DNA of 64,000 bases from Bacteroidales bacterium (GCA_017454945.1 JAFTCA010000010.1:97619-161618), one strand, 5' to 3'. Numbered from the stretch's first letter, positions 33,225-42,431 are shown. Translations and numbers: made by a program. Notes: a model not told the origin generated them from the letters alone.

Positions 33225-34880
33225 ATGTTACGCTCGTTACAAATAGAGAATTATGCGCTGATACGCTCGTTGAACATCACGTTTGACGAGGGTTTCACCG
33301 TCATCACGGGCGAAACGGGAGCCGGCAAGTCTATCATGCTGGGCGCCTTGTCGCTAATACTGGGCAGTCGCGCCGACACCTCCGTACTCTTCGACAAAAG
33401 CCGCAAATGCTTTGTAGAAGGTCGCTTCGACCTCAGCAAACTGGCCCTGCAGCCTTTTTTTGAAGAGCATGACATCGACTATGACGAAGAGACCATCCTC
33501 CGCCGCGAAGTGAATGAGAAGGGCAAGTCGAGAGCTTTCATCAACGACACGCCCGTCACGCTGCAAACCCTACGCGAACTGGCCGTTCAGTTGGTTGACA
33601 TCCATTCGCAGCATCATATTTTACTCTTCAACGACGACACCTTCCGCATTAAGGTAATTGACGAATATGCGGGACTTACCGCCCAGGCCATGGCCTATAA
33701 CCAAACATTGGTCGAATACCACGCTGCCTCGCGACAATACAACGAATTGGTACAGAGACAGCAGGAAGATGAGAACGAGCGCGATTTCATCACTTACATT
33801 TCCGACGAAATCGACAATGCCCACCTCTACGAAGGAGAAAAAGAGGATGTCGAAAAACAGATCACACTACTCGACAACGCCGAATTGATCAAGGGCAAAC
33901 TCTATACGGCCGCCCGACTGCTGGCAGAAGAGGAGCCCAACATCATTGGGCAGCTCAAAGCCGTCAGAAAGCAATACGAAGAACTGGCCCAATACAACAG
34001 CGAGTTCGCCGACTACGCCACCCGCATCGACAAAGTAATCATAGAGTTGGAAGACATCGCCTTCGACACCTCGAAAAAATGCGACGAGATAGAAGTTAAC
34101 CCCGAGAAACTGGAGCAACTAAAAGAGCGTATCGACCTGATTTTCTTTCTTTTACAAAAACATCACCTCAATACCATCGCCGAGCTGCTGGCCAAGATGG
34201 AAGAGGGACGAAAGCGTCTGCAACTGATGGAAGACCACCAGCAGCAAATCGCCCAGATGGCGGAAAAGAAAGAGAAACTATACCAGCAAGTGATGGCGTC
34301 GGCTGAAAAGTTGTCGCAACAACGCCAGAAAGCCGCCAGCCGCCTTGAAAAGGAGATTGTCGGCAAACTGCACCTGCTGGGCATGAACGACGCTGTGCTG
34401 CACATCGACTTCAACCGCCTCAGCCAACCCGCCAAGAGCGGCCTCGACGAAGTCAAGTACCTCTTCTCGGCCAACCGCGGCGCCACACCCAATGAGATTG
34501 AAAAAGTGGCTTCAGGAGGCGAAATCTCGCGACTGATGCTGGCTATCAAGTCAGTCATCAGCGCCGCCAACTTCCTGCCTACCATCATCTTTGATGAGAT
34601 TGACACGGGCATCTCGGGCGAAACCGCGGGCAAAGTAGCCGCCATGATGCAGGACATCTCGCAACAACGGCAACTGCTGGTCATCACCCACCTGCCGCAA
34701 GTGGCCGCCAAGGGCAAGCTACATTATTATATATACAAGGAAATTATTGACGATAACACCTACACAAATATACGAAAACTAAAGGAAGAAGAACGCGAAC
34801 AAGAAATAGCCAAAATGATGAGTGGCAAGCAGATAAGCGCAGCAGCGCTGCAAGCCGCCAAAGAGTTGATTCGCGCCTGA
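33225..34880 (+). CDS. recN: DNA repair ATPase RecN
   Basis: SMC-like ATPase that acts in double-strand-break repair. The 551-residue protein has Walker A TGETGAGKSIMLGALSLIL, a long central coiled-coil region (about 160-390, with QEDENERDFITYISDEID and KRLQLMEDHQQQIAQMAEK), the ABC signature ASGGEISRLMLAIKSV and Walker B PTIIFDEIDTGISGETAGK. It lies 18 nt after the DUF4835 gene and probably shares its transcript. Confidence 0.96.
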   Translation: MLRSLQIENYALIRSLNITFDEGFTVITGETGAGKSIMLGALSLILGSRADTSVLFDKSRKCFVEGRFDLSKLALQPFFEEHDIDYDEETILRREVNEKGKSRAFINDTPVTLQTLRELAVQLVDIHSQHHILLFNDDTFRIKVIDEYAGLTAQAMAYNQTLVEYHAASRQYNELVQRQQEDENERDFITYISDEIDNAHLYEGEKEDVEKQITLLDNAELIKGKLYTAARLLAEEEPNIIGQLKAVRKQYEELAQYNSEFADYATRIDKVIIELEDIAFDTSKKCDEIEVNPEKLEQLKERIDLIFFLLQKHHLNTIAELLAKMEEGRKRLQLMEDHQQQIAQMAEKKEKLYQQVMASAEKLSQQRQKAASRLEKEIVGKLHLLGMNDAVLHIDFNRLSQPAKSGLDEVKYLFSANRGATPNEIEKVASGGEISRLMLAIKSVISAANFLPTIIFDEIDTGISGETAGKVAAMMQDISQQRQLLVITHLPQVAAKGKLHYYIYKEIIDDNTYTNIRKLKEEEREQEIAKMMSGKQISAAALQAAKELIRA

Positions 34881-34901
34881 CACCTTAAAAAACATATTTC
34901 T

Positions 34902-35522
34902 ATGATGAAGAAAACACTCCTCACCCTGACCGCCTTTCTGCTTATGGCAGGTTGTCTCTACGCCCAACCCGGACAGAAAATGAAAGAGAGCAAATTTGTC
35001 TATATGACCACCGCCGGCTTTTCGGCTGGTGTGGGCCAACTGAACTTTGAAGAAGGCACTCGCAGCATTGCAAACCATATTCCCGTGTTCGATATTCACC
35101 AATTGATTGCTTATCAATTCAATCCGTATGTATTTACGGGCATCGGTGTGGGTTTGGATATCTGGAAACATACGGCTTTCATTCCGATTTACGCCAATGT
35201 GAGCGTCAACTTCATCGACCGCAAAATCACTCCGCACTGGTATCTCAATGTTGGCTACGCCTTCAAATGGTACATCTCTTCCAAACCCGAAGATATCACC
35301 TACGTGATTCACGGCAGCCGCACAGGTTTGCATGGCGAAACGGGATTGGGTATCAACATCAAAATCAACGACAAGGTATCTATCTTAGTTGTAGGCGATT
35401 ACAAACTTCAGGACTCTCACATGCGATATAGTGTCAACAACCCGCATGAAGACAAGACCACCAATCGCGAAACGCACATGCTGTATCACTTTGCAGGGGT
35501 GAAATTCAGCGTGCTTTACTAA
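34902..35522 (+). CDS. outer-membrane beta-barrel-like protein (206 aa)
   Basis: An exported protein with signal peptide MKKTLLTLTAFLLMAGCLYA. The rest shows alternating hydrophobic strands typical of a small eight-strand barrel (VYMTTAGFSAGVGQLNF, PYVFTGIGVGLDIWK, FIPIYANVSVNFID, WYLNVGYAFKWYIS, GLHGETGLGINIKIND, VSILVVGDYKLQ) and ends in an aromatic strand (MLYHFAGVKFSVLY), as outer-membrane barrels do. No specific family is recognised. The Cys at residue 18 lies in AGC, so lipidation cannot be excluded. Confidence 0.6.
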   Translation: MMKKTLLTLTAFLLMAGCLYAQPGQKMKESKFVYMTTAGFSAGVGQLNFEEGTRSIANHIPVFDIHQLIAYQFNPYVFTGIGVGLDIWKHTAFIPIYANVSVNFIDRKITPHWYLNVGYAFKWYISSKPEDITYVIHGSRTGLHGETGLGINIKINDKVSILVVGDYKLQDSHMRYSVNNPHEDKTTNRETHMLYHFAGVKFSVLY

Positions 35523-35528
35523 TCGTAT

Positions 35529-36755
35529 ATGAAAGAACGGCCCTTTTCTTCTGAAGGCAGAAATTGGACAGCCCTCTTTTCCGCTAACTTCCTGAGCGTC
35601 TTTAATGATAATTTCCTGAAACACTGCATTATATTTATTGCCGTGACATGGGCTATGCCTTCGTGGCTGTCGCAATCGCAGCTCATCTCCTTGGTTTCGG
35701 CGGCGTTGGTCATCCCCTACCTCATCTGCTCGCCACTGGCTGGCAAATGGGCCATCCAATACAACAAGCAGAAGCTTTTCAGGAGGATGAAACTCATTGA
35801 ACTGCCAGTCATTATGCTGGCTTGCGTGGCCTTTTACTTCCAGTGGGTCATGCTGGCTATCGTGGCCGTACTGCTGATGGGCTTTCTCAGCTGCCTCTAC
35901 TCGCCAGCCAAATACAGCCTCATTCGCGACATTGGCGGCGAGAGCAAGGTTTCTTTCGGCAGCGGCATGATCGAAGCAATGGCCTTCTTGGGTATCCTCA
36001 TCGGCACGGTCATGGCCTCCATCATCTCCGACCACTACCAATTTTGGGGTATGACCGCCATTTTGATAGGACTGGCCCTGCTAGGCTATGCGGCCGCGGC
36101 TGCCATCCGCACCCAGGAGTTGCCCGAAACCGACAGCGGCGTGTCGTCGGTCAATCCGATAACCTTCTTAAAACAGAATTACCGCTTTGCCGCTCAGCAT
36201 AAGGGATTGAATACCGCCGTGCTCGGCTACTCCATCTTCTGGCTACTTGGCGGCATGTTGCAGATGAACCTCATCATCCACTGTCGCCATGCATTGCAGA
36301 TTTCCAACACCATGACGGGCGTGGTCCTCTCATTCGCCGCCATTGGCATTGCTGCGGGCTGCACTTTCGTGGGCAAGATCTCCAAAGAGCGCGTGCGCAC
36401 CGACCTAGTAGCCATTGGATTAGCAGGGATGAGCCTACTGCTGATAGCTATTCTCTGCTTCAAGATGAATGTCGCCATATTCTCCGCCACCATCTTCGTC
36501 TTCGCCTTCCTAGGCGGCTTTGTGCAAGTGCCCTGCCTCGCCCACATCCAACACGCTGACATCGGCCGCAAACTCGGCGACATGATGGCCTATCTCAACT
36601 TCGTCACCTTCATCTTCGTGCTGCTCGGCACCCTGCTATTTTCCGTGGTTACAATGATCTTCACCGAAAACAGCTACGCCGTCTTTGGCACCCTGCTGGC
36701 GATAACAGCACTGTCGGCGGTAGTCTTTTACAGACAATACAACCGAAACAACTAA
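35529..36755 (+). CDS. MFS transporter, LplT-like
   Basis: A 408-residue major-facilitator protein with about twelve hydrophobic helices. The N-terminal FSANFLSVFNDNFLKHCII resembles the lysophospholipid flippase LplT group and the fused acyltransferase transporters, as do LSCLYSPAKYSLIRDI and IEAMAFLGILIGT. The acyltransferase or acyl-ACP synthetase partner often linked to LplT is not present here. The transported substrate is therefore uncertain, with lysophospholipid retrieval a reasonable inference. Its stop overlaps the end of the convergent ORF6N pseudogene by 4 nt. Confidence 0.8.
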   Translation: MKERPFSSEGRNWTALFSANFLSVFNDNFLKHCIIFIAVTWAMPSWLSQSQLISLVSAALVIPYLICSPLAGKWAIQYNKQKLFRRMKLIELPVIMLACVAFYFQWVMLAIVAVLLMGFLSCLYSPAKYSLIRDIGGESKVSFGSGMIEAMAFLGILIGTVMASIISDHYQFWGMTAILIGLALLGYAAAAAIRTQELPETDSGVSSVNPITFLKQNYRFAAQHKGLNTAVLGYSIFWLLGGMLQMNLIIHCRHALQISNTMTGVVLSFAAIGIAAGCTFVGKISKERVRTDLVAIGLAGMSLLLIAILCFKMNVAIFSATIFVFAFLGGFVQVPCLAHIQHADIGRKLGDMMAYLNFVTFIFVLLGTLLFSVVTMIFTENSYAVFGTLLAITALSAVVFYRQYNRNN

Positions 36756-37400
36756 GGATTTGTTGTGGTGTTAAACAACGAAGCATATTTTGCTAACTGT
36801 TGTTGCAGTTCTTCTATTTGTTGTTTTAACTTTTTCATCTCCTCATCATTTTCTCGAGTAACCGAATGCTTCAATTTAAGCATAGCTAAATTCAACTCGA
36901 AAGAGGTTTCTTGACAATGTTTAGGCATCGTACTATCAAATATTTCACCGAGTAGCTGACCACCACGTTGCAATAGCGACTGTCGCTGGTGCTCGTCATA
37001 TTCCTCATTGGGCAACTCAACGATAACCCTCGACAATTCTTTCAGTTTAGCGTATGCTTCCACAATGGCAATGGTTGTTTGTACTGCCCGTGGACTTTTT
37101 AAAATTGTTGCCAGCATATAGAGGCCCTTTTCAGTGAAAGCTTTCGGGTTATATTTTCAGATTATGACCTCTTCCTTGACCGTTCAAGGTCGAAAATTTC
37201 GACCTTGAACGGTCAATTTCATGTTTATCAAGCTCAAAAACATACCCTTCTGGAAATTTTTCCGGATTATTGCTTACTGCTTCGTTAATTCTTTTGGTCT
37301 CCACTCCATAAAGTTCGGCCACATCGCAATCCAATATTACCTGCTGGTTGCGTAGGGTAATAATTTTGGATTCCACATCTATTGGTGTTAAATTTGTCAT
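36752..37400 (-). pseudogene. ORF6N-domain DNA-binding protein, frameshifted
   Basis: Two open frames together make one ORF6N protein. The first (37400 to 37149) encodes the ORF6N domain (TLRNQQVILDCDVAELYGVE, NPEKFPEGYVFEL) and then stops after GQGRGHNLKI. The second continues the family sequence in another frame: KYNPKAFTEKGLYMLATILK, then a coiled C-terminus (EEMKKLKQQIEELQQQLA). Removing one A from the A4 run at 37154-37157 (T4 on the plus strand) restores a continuous frame. This could be a true pseudogene, a reversible slippage, or an assembly error. Such genes are usually prophage- or mobile-element-derived. A 41-nt palindrome lies inside it. Confidence 0.85.
37176..37216. repeat. 41-nt near-perfect palindrome within the ORF6N gene
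   Basis: Two 20-nt arms, starting TTGACCGTTCAAGG on the left and mirrored on the right, flank a single A at 37196. No mismatch was seen. It covers the codons for DRSRSKFSTLNGQ just after the ORF6N domain, close to the frameshift at 37154-37157. Confidence 0.8.
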
Positions 37401-37474
37401 AGTGTTTGTTTTTAGTAAATGATTTTTATGACAAATCTATGACAACCAACGAAAGAATGCTACTATTGAAAAAA

Positions 37475-37502
37475 GTAGAGGCGCGATGAATCGCGCCTCT
37501 AT
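37475..37502. repeat. 28-nt extragenic palindrome, copy 4
   Basis: Arms GTAGAGGCGCGAT and ATCGCGCCTCTAT flank a GA centre; only the outermost pair is non-complementary (G opposite T). It lies between the ORF6N pseudogene start and the end of the WbpB-like gene. Confidence 0.75.
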
Positions 37503-37535
37503 ATCTCTCCGTTCTCCACTCTCATCTCTCCATTT

Positions 37536-38507
37536 TTACCGGTCCCAGCCCAGCGGGTGGCGTGACGGCGGGAACTTGGCAAACGGATGATAATCGCCCA
37601 CCAAGCCTATGGGTTGCGCATTGCGAATAGTGTGCACAATCTCAATGCAGTTGCGGGCCTCTTCGGTGCCAAAGCCGCGACCTGCCAGAATTTCCTTGTA
37701 GCTTTCGGTGTGCAGCTCAGTAAAGCCCTGGCTGAACTCAAACTCTTCGCCTTCAATCTTGATGGAGCGGTAGGTTCTTTTTTCACCCTCTACAGCATTA
37801 GCGGGAAGATGCTCAGCATTGATACTCAAGAAGTAGCGCACACGGGCCTTCTCCAATCTCAGGAAGCCTGCCACACGGTCGTGCGAGGCCACATGAACAA
37901 TGTTTTCCTGCACTTTGCCGAAAATATAGGTGAGCATATCGTAAAAGTGTACGCCGATGTTGGTGGCAATGCCGCCACTCTTGCGCGGTTCGCCCTTCCA
38001 GCTGGCATAATACCAAGTGCCGCGCGAGGTGATGTAGGTCAAATCCACATCATACACCTTGTCCTGCGGACCTTCTTCAATCTGCTTTTTCAATCTCTTA
38101 ATAGACTCATGCAGACGGAGTTGAAGAATATTATAAACCTTGTGTCCCGTCTCCTCTTCCATCTTTTGGATAGCATCAATGTTCCAAGGATTAAGCACCA
38201 GCGGCTTCTCGCAAATCACATCGGCACCCAAGCGCAAACCGAAACGAATGTGCGCATCGTGCAGATAGTTGGGCGTGCAAATCGAAACCATGTCAATGCG
38301 CTTGTCGGTGTTTTTCAACTTGGTGCAGTGGCGGTCAATCAGCTCCATTTCAGTAAAAAACGAACAGTTGGGAAAATAGCTGTCGATAATGCCCACACTG
38401 TCGTTCTTGTCGTACGCTGCCGACAAGATGTTGCCTGTATCCTTAATGGCCCGCAGATGTCGCGGGGCGATGTATCCTCCTAATCCAAAAAGAGCAAAGT
38501 TTTTCAT
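37536..38507 (-). CDS. Gfo/Idh/MocA oxidoreductase, WbpB/WlbA type
   Basis: NAD-dependent sugar-nucleotide dehydrogenase, most similar in pattern to WlbA/WbpB, which oxidises C3 of UDP-GlcNAc(3)A on the way to diacetamido-uronic acids. The 323-residue protein from ATG 38507 has the Rossmann motif ALFGLGGYIAPRHLRAIKDT, KNDSVGIIDSYFPN, the conserved CEKPLVLNPW and the catalytic-domain pattern GGIATNIGVHFYDML. It lies downstream of a UDP-sugar 6-dehydrogenase on the same strand, the enzyme that would make its substrate, with a 28-nt palindrome between them. The exact product is inferred from this pairing. Confidence 0.85.
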   Translation of the reverse strand: MKNFALFGLGGYIAPRHLRAIKDTGNILSAAYDKNDSVGIIDSYFPNCSFFTEMELIDRHCTKLKNTDKRIDMVSICTPNYLHDAHIRFGLRLGADVICEKPLVLNPWNIDAIQKMEEETGHKVYNILQLRLHESIKRLKKQIEEGPQDKVYDVDLTYITSRGTWYYASWKGEPRKSGGIATNIGVHFYDMLTYIFGKVQENIVHVASHDRVAGFLRLEKARVRYFLSINAEHLPANAVEGEKRTYRSIKIEGEEFEFSQGFTELHTESYKEILAGRGFGTEEARNCIEIVHTIRNAQPIGLVGDYHPFAKFPPSRHPLGWDR

Positions 38508-38525
38508 ATTCATATTAATTTTAAT

Positions 38526-38553
38526 GTAGAGACGTATCATGATACGTCTTTAC
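38526..38553. repeat. 28-nt extragenic palindrome, copy 5
   Basis: Arms GTAGAGACGTATCA and TGATACGTCTTTAC, one G-T wobble. It lies in the 57-nt gap between the two co-directional nucleotide-sugar genes, so it would be inside their shared mRNA. Confidence 0.8.
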
Positions 38554-38564
38554 AACATAAATTA

Positions 38565-39848
38565 TTACAATCTTCCGTCCACCATGTGGCGGTCAAGGCT
38601 GCCCTTCACGTCGTACACCACACCACCCTCTTTCAGCAGCGAGCGTACGTCATAATGGGCAAACTCATTGTGAGCCACCGCCAGGATGACAGCATCGAAG
38701 CGGCCTTTGAGCGTGTCGAGGCCTGAGGAGATAATGTCGATGCCGTACTCTTTTTTCACGGCATTTGCATTGGCCCACGGGTCGTAAATCGTGATGTTGT
38801 CGGTATATTCGTGTAAACTGCTGCGTATATCCACCACCTTGGTGTTGCGTATATCGGGGCAATTCTCTTTAAATGTCACGCCCAGGATAAGAATGTGGGC
38901 ATCTTTCACCAGCAAACCTTTCTTGTTCATCAGCTTGATGACCTGCTGTGCCACATAGTCGCCCATGCCATCGTTGAGGCGGCGTGCCGCCGACATGACG
39001 CGCGGCAGGATGCCATACACTTGCGCTTTCTGTATCAGGTAGTACGGATCCACGCTGATACAATGCCCACCCACCAGTCCGGGACTGAGTTTGATGAAGT
39101 TCCATTTCGATGAGGCGGCCTCAATCACGTCATGCGTGTCGATGCCCATGGCATTGAAAATCTTGGCCAACTCGTTCATATAGGCTATGTTGACATCGCG
39201 CTGGGCATTCTCGATAATCTTGGAAGCCTCGGCCACGCGGATAGAGGGAGCCTTGTGGGTACCGTTGAGCAACACCGACGAGTAGAGGCCATCGACAAAG
39301 TCGGCCACCTCGGGCGTAGAGCCGGAGGTCACCTTACGGATGGTTTCCACCGTATGCTGTTTGTCGCCCGGATTGATACGCTCGGGCGAGTAGCCAGCGA
39401 AGAAGTCGCGGTTGAACTTCAGGCCCGATACTTTTTCCACCACAGGCAGGCACTCCTCTTCGGTCACACCAGGGTAAACGGTTGACTCATAAATCACTAC
39501 ATTGCCTTGCGAAATCACTTTACCGACAGTGGTGCTGGCGCCAATCAAGGGGGCCAAGTCGGGGCGGTTGTGGTGGTCCACCGGCGTGGGCACCGCCACA
39601 ATATAGACATTGCAGTCGGCAATACGCTCCAACTCTGCCGTGCATACGAAGCCATTCTGGATGGCCTGTTGCAACAGGGCGTCATCCACCTCCAGCGTGG
39701 CATCGTGGCCCTGCATGAGAGCCTCCACGCGCTGGCGGTTCATATCGAAGCCAACGGTTTCGTATTTGGTTGAAAACAAGCGTGCTAAGGGCAAACCCAC
39801 ATAGCCAAGACCGATAACTGCAATTTTTGGCTTTGCTATCATCATCAA
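38565..39848 (-). CDS. UDP-N-acetylglucosamine 6-dehydrogenase, WbpA/TviB type
   Basis: Oxidises C6 of a UDP-HexNAc to the uronic acid in two NAD-dependent steps. The 427-residue protein has the N-terminal Rossmann motif IAVIGLGYVGLPLARLF, the conserved YESTVYPGVTEE, the catalytic Cys in GLVGGHCISVDPYYL and the C-terminal NAD domain LILGVTFKENCPDIRNTK. Three Met codons in a row (39848, 39845, 39842) make the exact start uncertain. A TAACTTTG -7 element lies at 39863-39870 on the minus strand. With the WbpB-type gene it would feed surface polysaccharide or LPS sugar synthesis. Confidence 0.9.
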   Translation of the reverse strand: MMMIAKPKIAVIGLGYVGLPLARLFSTKYETVGFDMNRQRVEALMQGHDATLEVDDALLQQAIQNGFVCTAELERIADCNVYIVAVPTPVDHHNRPDLAPLIGASTTVGKVISQGNVVIYESTVYPGVTEEECLPVVEKVSGLKFNRDFFAGYSPERINPGDKQHTVETIRKVTSGSTPEVADFVDGLYSSVLLNGTHKAPSIRVAEASKIIENAQRDVNIAYMNELAKIFNAMGIDTHDVIEAASSKWNFIKLSPGLVGGHCISVDPYYLIQKAQVYGILPRVMSAARRLNDGMGDYVAQQVIKLMNKKGLLVKDAHILILGVTFKENCPDIRNTKVVDIRSSLHEYTDNITIYDPWANANAVKKEYGIDIISSGLDTLKGRFDAVILAVAHNEFAHYDVRSLLKEGGVVYDVKGSLDRHMVDGRL

Positions 39849-39862
39849 TTATTTTGAATGCG

Positions 39863-39870
39863 CAAAGTTA
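39863..39870 (-). promoter_or_regulatory. -7 element (TAACTTTG) for the nucleotide-sugar operon
   Basis: The minus strand reads TAACTTTG, about 15 nt before the ATG codons at 39848-39842. Confidence 0.5.
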
Positions 39871-39977
39871 CATCAATTTTTGCAAATAGAGGACTTTATT
39901 TCTTCTGTTAATTTTTATATCAAACTCAGCATAAGGATTGTTCCAACCTTCCCTTTTCAAAAAAGGAGTTTTTTTAT

Positions 39978-39985
39978 TACTTTTG
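39978..39985 (+). promoter_or_regulatory. -7 element (TACTTTTG) for purD
   Basis: Followed by GCA, 78 nt before the purD ATG. The leader shows no purine riboswitch that I can recognise. Confidence 0.5.
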
Positions 39986-40062
39986 CATCTTCAAAATAAT
40001 GGATAATCTATCTTCTTGTTATTTTGTAAAACACTATCAACCAACAACTTAAAATCCTAATC

Positions 40063-41307
40063 ATGAAAATATTAGTCGTAGGTCGTGGTGGCAGAGAGCA
40101 CGCCATCGCTTGGAAAGCAGCCCAATCGCCATTGGTAAGCACGGTTTTTGTCGCCCCCGGCAACGACGGCATGAAGCAGGATTTTGAGTGCGTGGCTATT
40201 GACGAGAAAGACAATGGCGGTATTGTCCGCTTCTGCAACGAAAACCACATCGACCTGGTCATCATCGGTCCCGAGGCAGCCCTCGTAAACGGCTTAGCCA
40301 ACGAGCTGACAAAGAACAATATACCTGTATTTGGTCCCTCTGCCGAAGCTGCCATCATTGAGGGTAGCAAGCAGTTTGCCAAGGACCTTATGCTGAAATA
40401 CAACGTGCCCACCGCCCGCTACGCCACCTTCAGCGACTACAACCAAGCCATTGCCTACGTGCACCAGCATGGCGCCCCTACCGTCATCAAGTACGACGGC
40501 CTGGCTGCCGGCAAGGGCGTGGTAGTGGCCCAGACCGTGGAAGAAGCCGACAATGCACTGAAAGACATGCTGTTGAACGCCAAGTTCGGCGAGGGTAAAG
40601 TGGTTATCGAGGAGTTCCTCGCTGGCGAGGAGTTCTCGCTGATGGCCTTAGTGAACGGCGAACAGGTAGTGCCCCTCACCATCGCACAGGACCACAAACG
40701 CGCCTACGACGGCGACCTCGGTCCCAATACCGGTGGCATGGGAGCCTACTCGCCCGTACCTTTCATCACACAAGACATTATTGACCAGTCGGTTAAGACT
40801 ATCATGGAGCCTGTAGCCAAGGCTATGGTTCGCGAAGGGCTGCCCTTCACGGGCATCTTGTACGGCGGCTTGATACTGACCGCCGACGGTCCCAAGGTGA
40901 TAGAATTCAACGCCCGCTTTGGCGACCCCGAGACCGAAGTGGTGCTGCCGCGCATGAAGAGCGACCTCATCGCCCACATGCTCGATGTGCTGAACCACAA
41001 AGAGACCCACATAGAATGGCACCGCGAAGCCTGCCTGGGCGTTGTGCTGGCCACCAAAGGCTATCCGGGCAGCTATCCCAAAGGTGCCGCCATTGAAGGC
41101 ATCGACACCTGCGACCACCTGCTGTTCCACAGCGGCACCGCCCACAAAGATGGCCACTGGCAAACCAACGGAGGCCGCGTACTGTTTGTGGTTGGCAAAG
41201 GCAACACCATCGCCGAGGCGCAAAAAGATGCCTACGAAGGAGTGAAGCAGATAACCTCTGACAGCCTCTTCCATCGTACCGACATTGGCCATAAAGCCTT
41301 ACGTTAA
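40063..41307 (+). CDS. purD: phosphoribosylamine-glycine ligase
   Basis: Second step of purine synthesis, joining glycine to phosphoribosylamine with ATP. The 414-residue protein has the N-terminal VVGRGGREHAIAWKAAQSP, the ATP-grasp region (PTVIKYDGLAAGKGVVVAQT, VVIEEFLAGEEFSLMAL), PNTGGMGAYSPVPF and the metal and substrate site VIEFNARFGDPETEVVLPR. The length is normal. No other purine genes are adjacent, as is frequent in Bacteroidetes. Confidence 0.97.
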   Translation: MKILVVGRGGREHAIAWKAAQSPLVSTVFVAPGNDGMKQDFECVAIDEKDNGGIVRFCNENHIDLVIIGPEAALVNGLANELTKNNIPVFGPSAEAAIIEGSKQFAKDLMLKYNVPTARYATFSDYNQAIAYVHQHGAPTVIKYDGLAAGKGVVVAQTVEEADNALKDMLLNAKFGEGKVVIEEFLAGEEFSLMALVNGEQVVPLTIAQDHKRAYDGDLGPNTGGMGAYSPVPFITQDIIDQSVKTIMEPVAKAMVREGLPFTGILYGGLILTADGPKVIEFNARFGDPETEVVLPRMKSDLIAHMLDVLNHKETHIEWHREACLGVVLATKGYPGSYPKGAAIEGIDTCDHLLFHSGTAHKDGHWQTNGGRVLFVVGKGNTIAEAQKDAYEGVKQITSDSLFHRTDIGHKALR

Positions 41308-41342
41308 CATCTTTTAACACCGACAAAAAACAACCTTACATA

Positions 41343-42431
41343 ATGGAAAAAGAATCTAACAAACGCAGTTTCAGCGCCAAGAGAAAAGAAGGCTCTTTTC
41401 AGGGCAAAAGAACCACCAAGGGTAGCGACAAGCCCCGTCGCCGCTTCCACTCCGACGACGAGCAAGACAATGAGCGTCCCGCACGCAAGTTTGGCGACAA
41501 GAAGCCTGCTCGCAAGTTTGCAGGCCAACGCGGAGGGGGAACAGGCAGACCCCGCAAGGCCCAATTTGACGATGACAAGCCCAAACGCCGCCGCGATGTG
41601 ACTGCCGAATCGGAGATTCTGACCGAAATCGTGAACAAGCGGAAGATGGAAGGCCGCCAGGCTCCCCGCAAACAGAAGATCCTGTCGCTCGAATACGAAG
41701 AGCAATACGGCCCCATCCGCCTCAACAAATACATTGCCAATGCCGGCATCTGCTCGCGCCGCGAAGCCGACACACTGATAGAAACCGGCGCCATCAAGGT
41801 GAACGGTGAAATCGTTACCGAGTTGGGTACCAAGGTGATGCCCACCGATGAAGTGCGCTACGGCGACCGCATCCTGCAACGCGAAAAGCCCGTCTATATC
41901 CTGCTCAACAAGCCCAAAGACTACATCACCACCACCCGCGACGAGTTCGACCGCAAGGATGTGATGCAGCTCATCAAGGGCGCCTGCAAAGAACGCGTCT
42001 ATCCCGTAGGCCGCCTCGACCGCAACACCACGGGACTGCTGCTCTTCACCAACGACGGTGAGATGGCCAAGAAACTGACCCACCCGTCGCACAATATCTA
42101 CAAAATCTACAAGGTTGAATTGGACAAGAATTTGAAAACCAGCGACTTTGAAGAAATTTGCAATGGTGTGGAATTGGACGACGGCGTCATCAAACCCGAT
42201 GAACTGGCCTACGTGGGCGATTCAAAACGAGAGATTGGCATTACCATCCACTCGGGCAAGAACCGCATTGTACGCCGCATTTTCGAACATTTCGGCTACG
42301 AAGTGGTCAAACTCGACCGCACAGTCTATGCAGGCCTCACCAAAAAGGACCTGCCGCGCGGTGAATGGCGCTTCCTTACCGAAGAAGATATCAATATTTT
42401 GAAACGCAGTCTCGGGAAAAAATCCTTATAA
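41343..42431 (+). CDS. RsuA/RluB-family pseudouridine synthase with basic N-terminal extension
   Basis: A 362-residue rRNA pseudouridine synthase. The first 110 residues are a low-complexity, Lys/Arg-rich tail (SAKRKEGSFQGKRT, KKPARKFAG, KPKRRRDV), likely disordered and RNA-binding. Then come an S4 domain (IRLNKYIANAGICSRREADT) and the catalytic domain with the nucleophile Asp in YPVGRLDRNTTGLLLFTND, and the C-terminal KNRIVRRIFEHFGYEVVKL. The extension is a common variation in Bacteroidetes RluB-like proteins. Its 3' end overlaps the convergent dehydrogenase gene by 6 nt. Confidence 0.92.
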   Translation: MEKESNKRSFSAKRKEGSFQGKRTTKGSDKPRRRFHSDDEQDNERPARKFGDKKPARKFAGQRGGGTGRPRKAQFDDDKPKRRRDVTAESEILTEIVNKRKMEGRQAPRKQKILSLEYEEQYGPIRLNKYIANAGICSRREADTLIETGAIKVNGEIVTELGTKVMPTDEVRYGDRILQREKPVYILLNKPKDYITTTRDEFDRKDVMQLIKGACKERVYPVGRLDRNTTGLLLFTNDGEMAKKLTHPSHNIYKIYKVELDKNLKTSDFEEICNGVELDDGVIKPDELAYVGDSKREIGITIHSGKNRIVRRIFEHFGYEVVKLDRTVYAGLTKKDLPRGEWRFLTEEDINILKRSLGKKSL

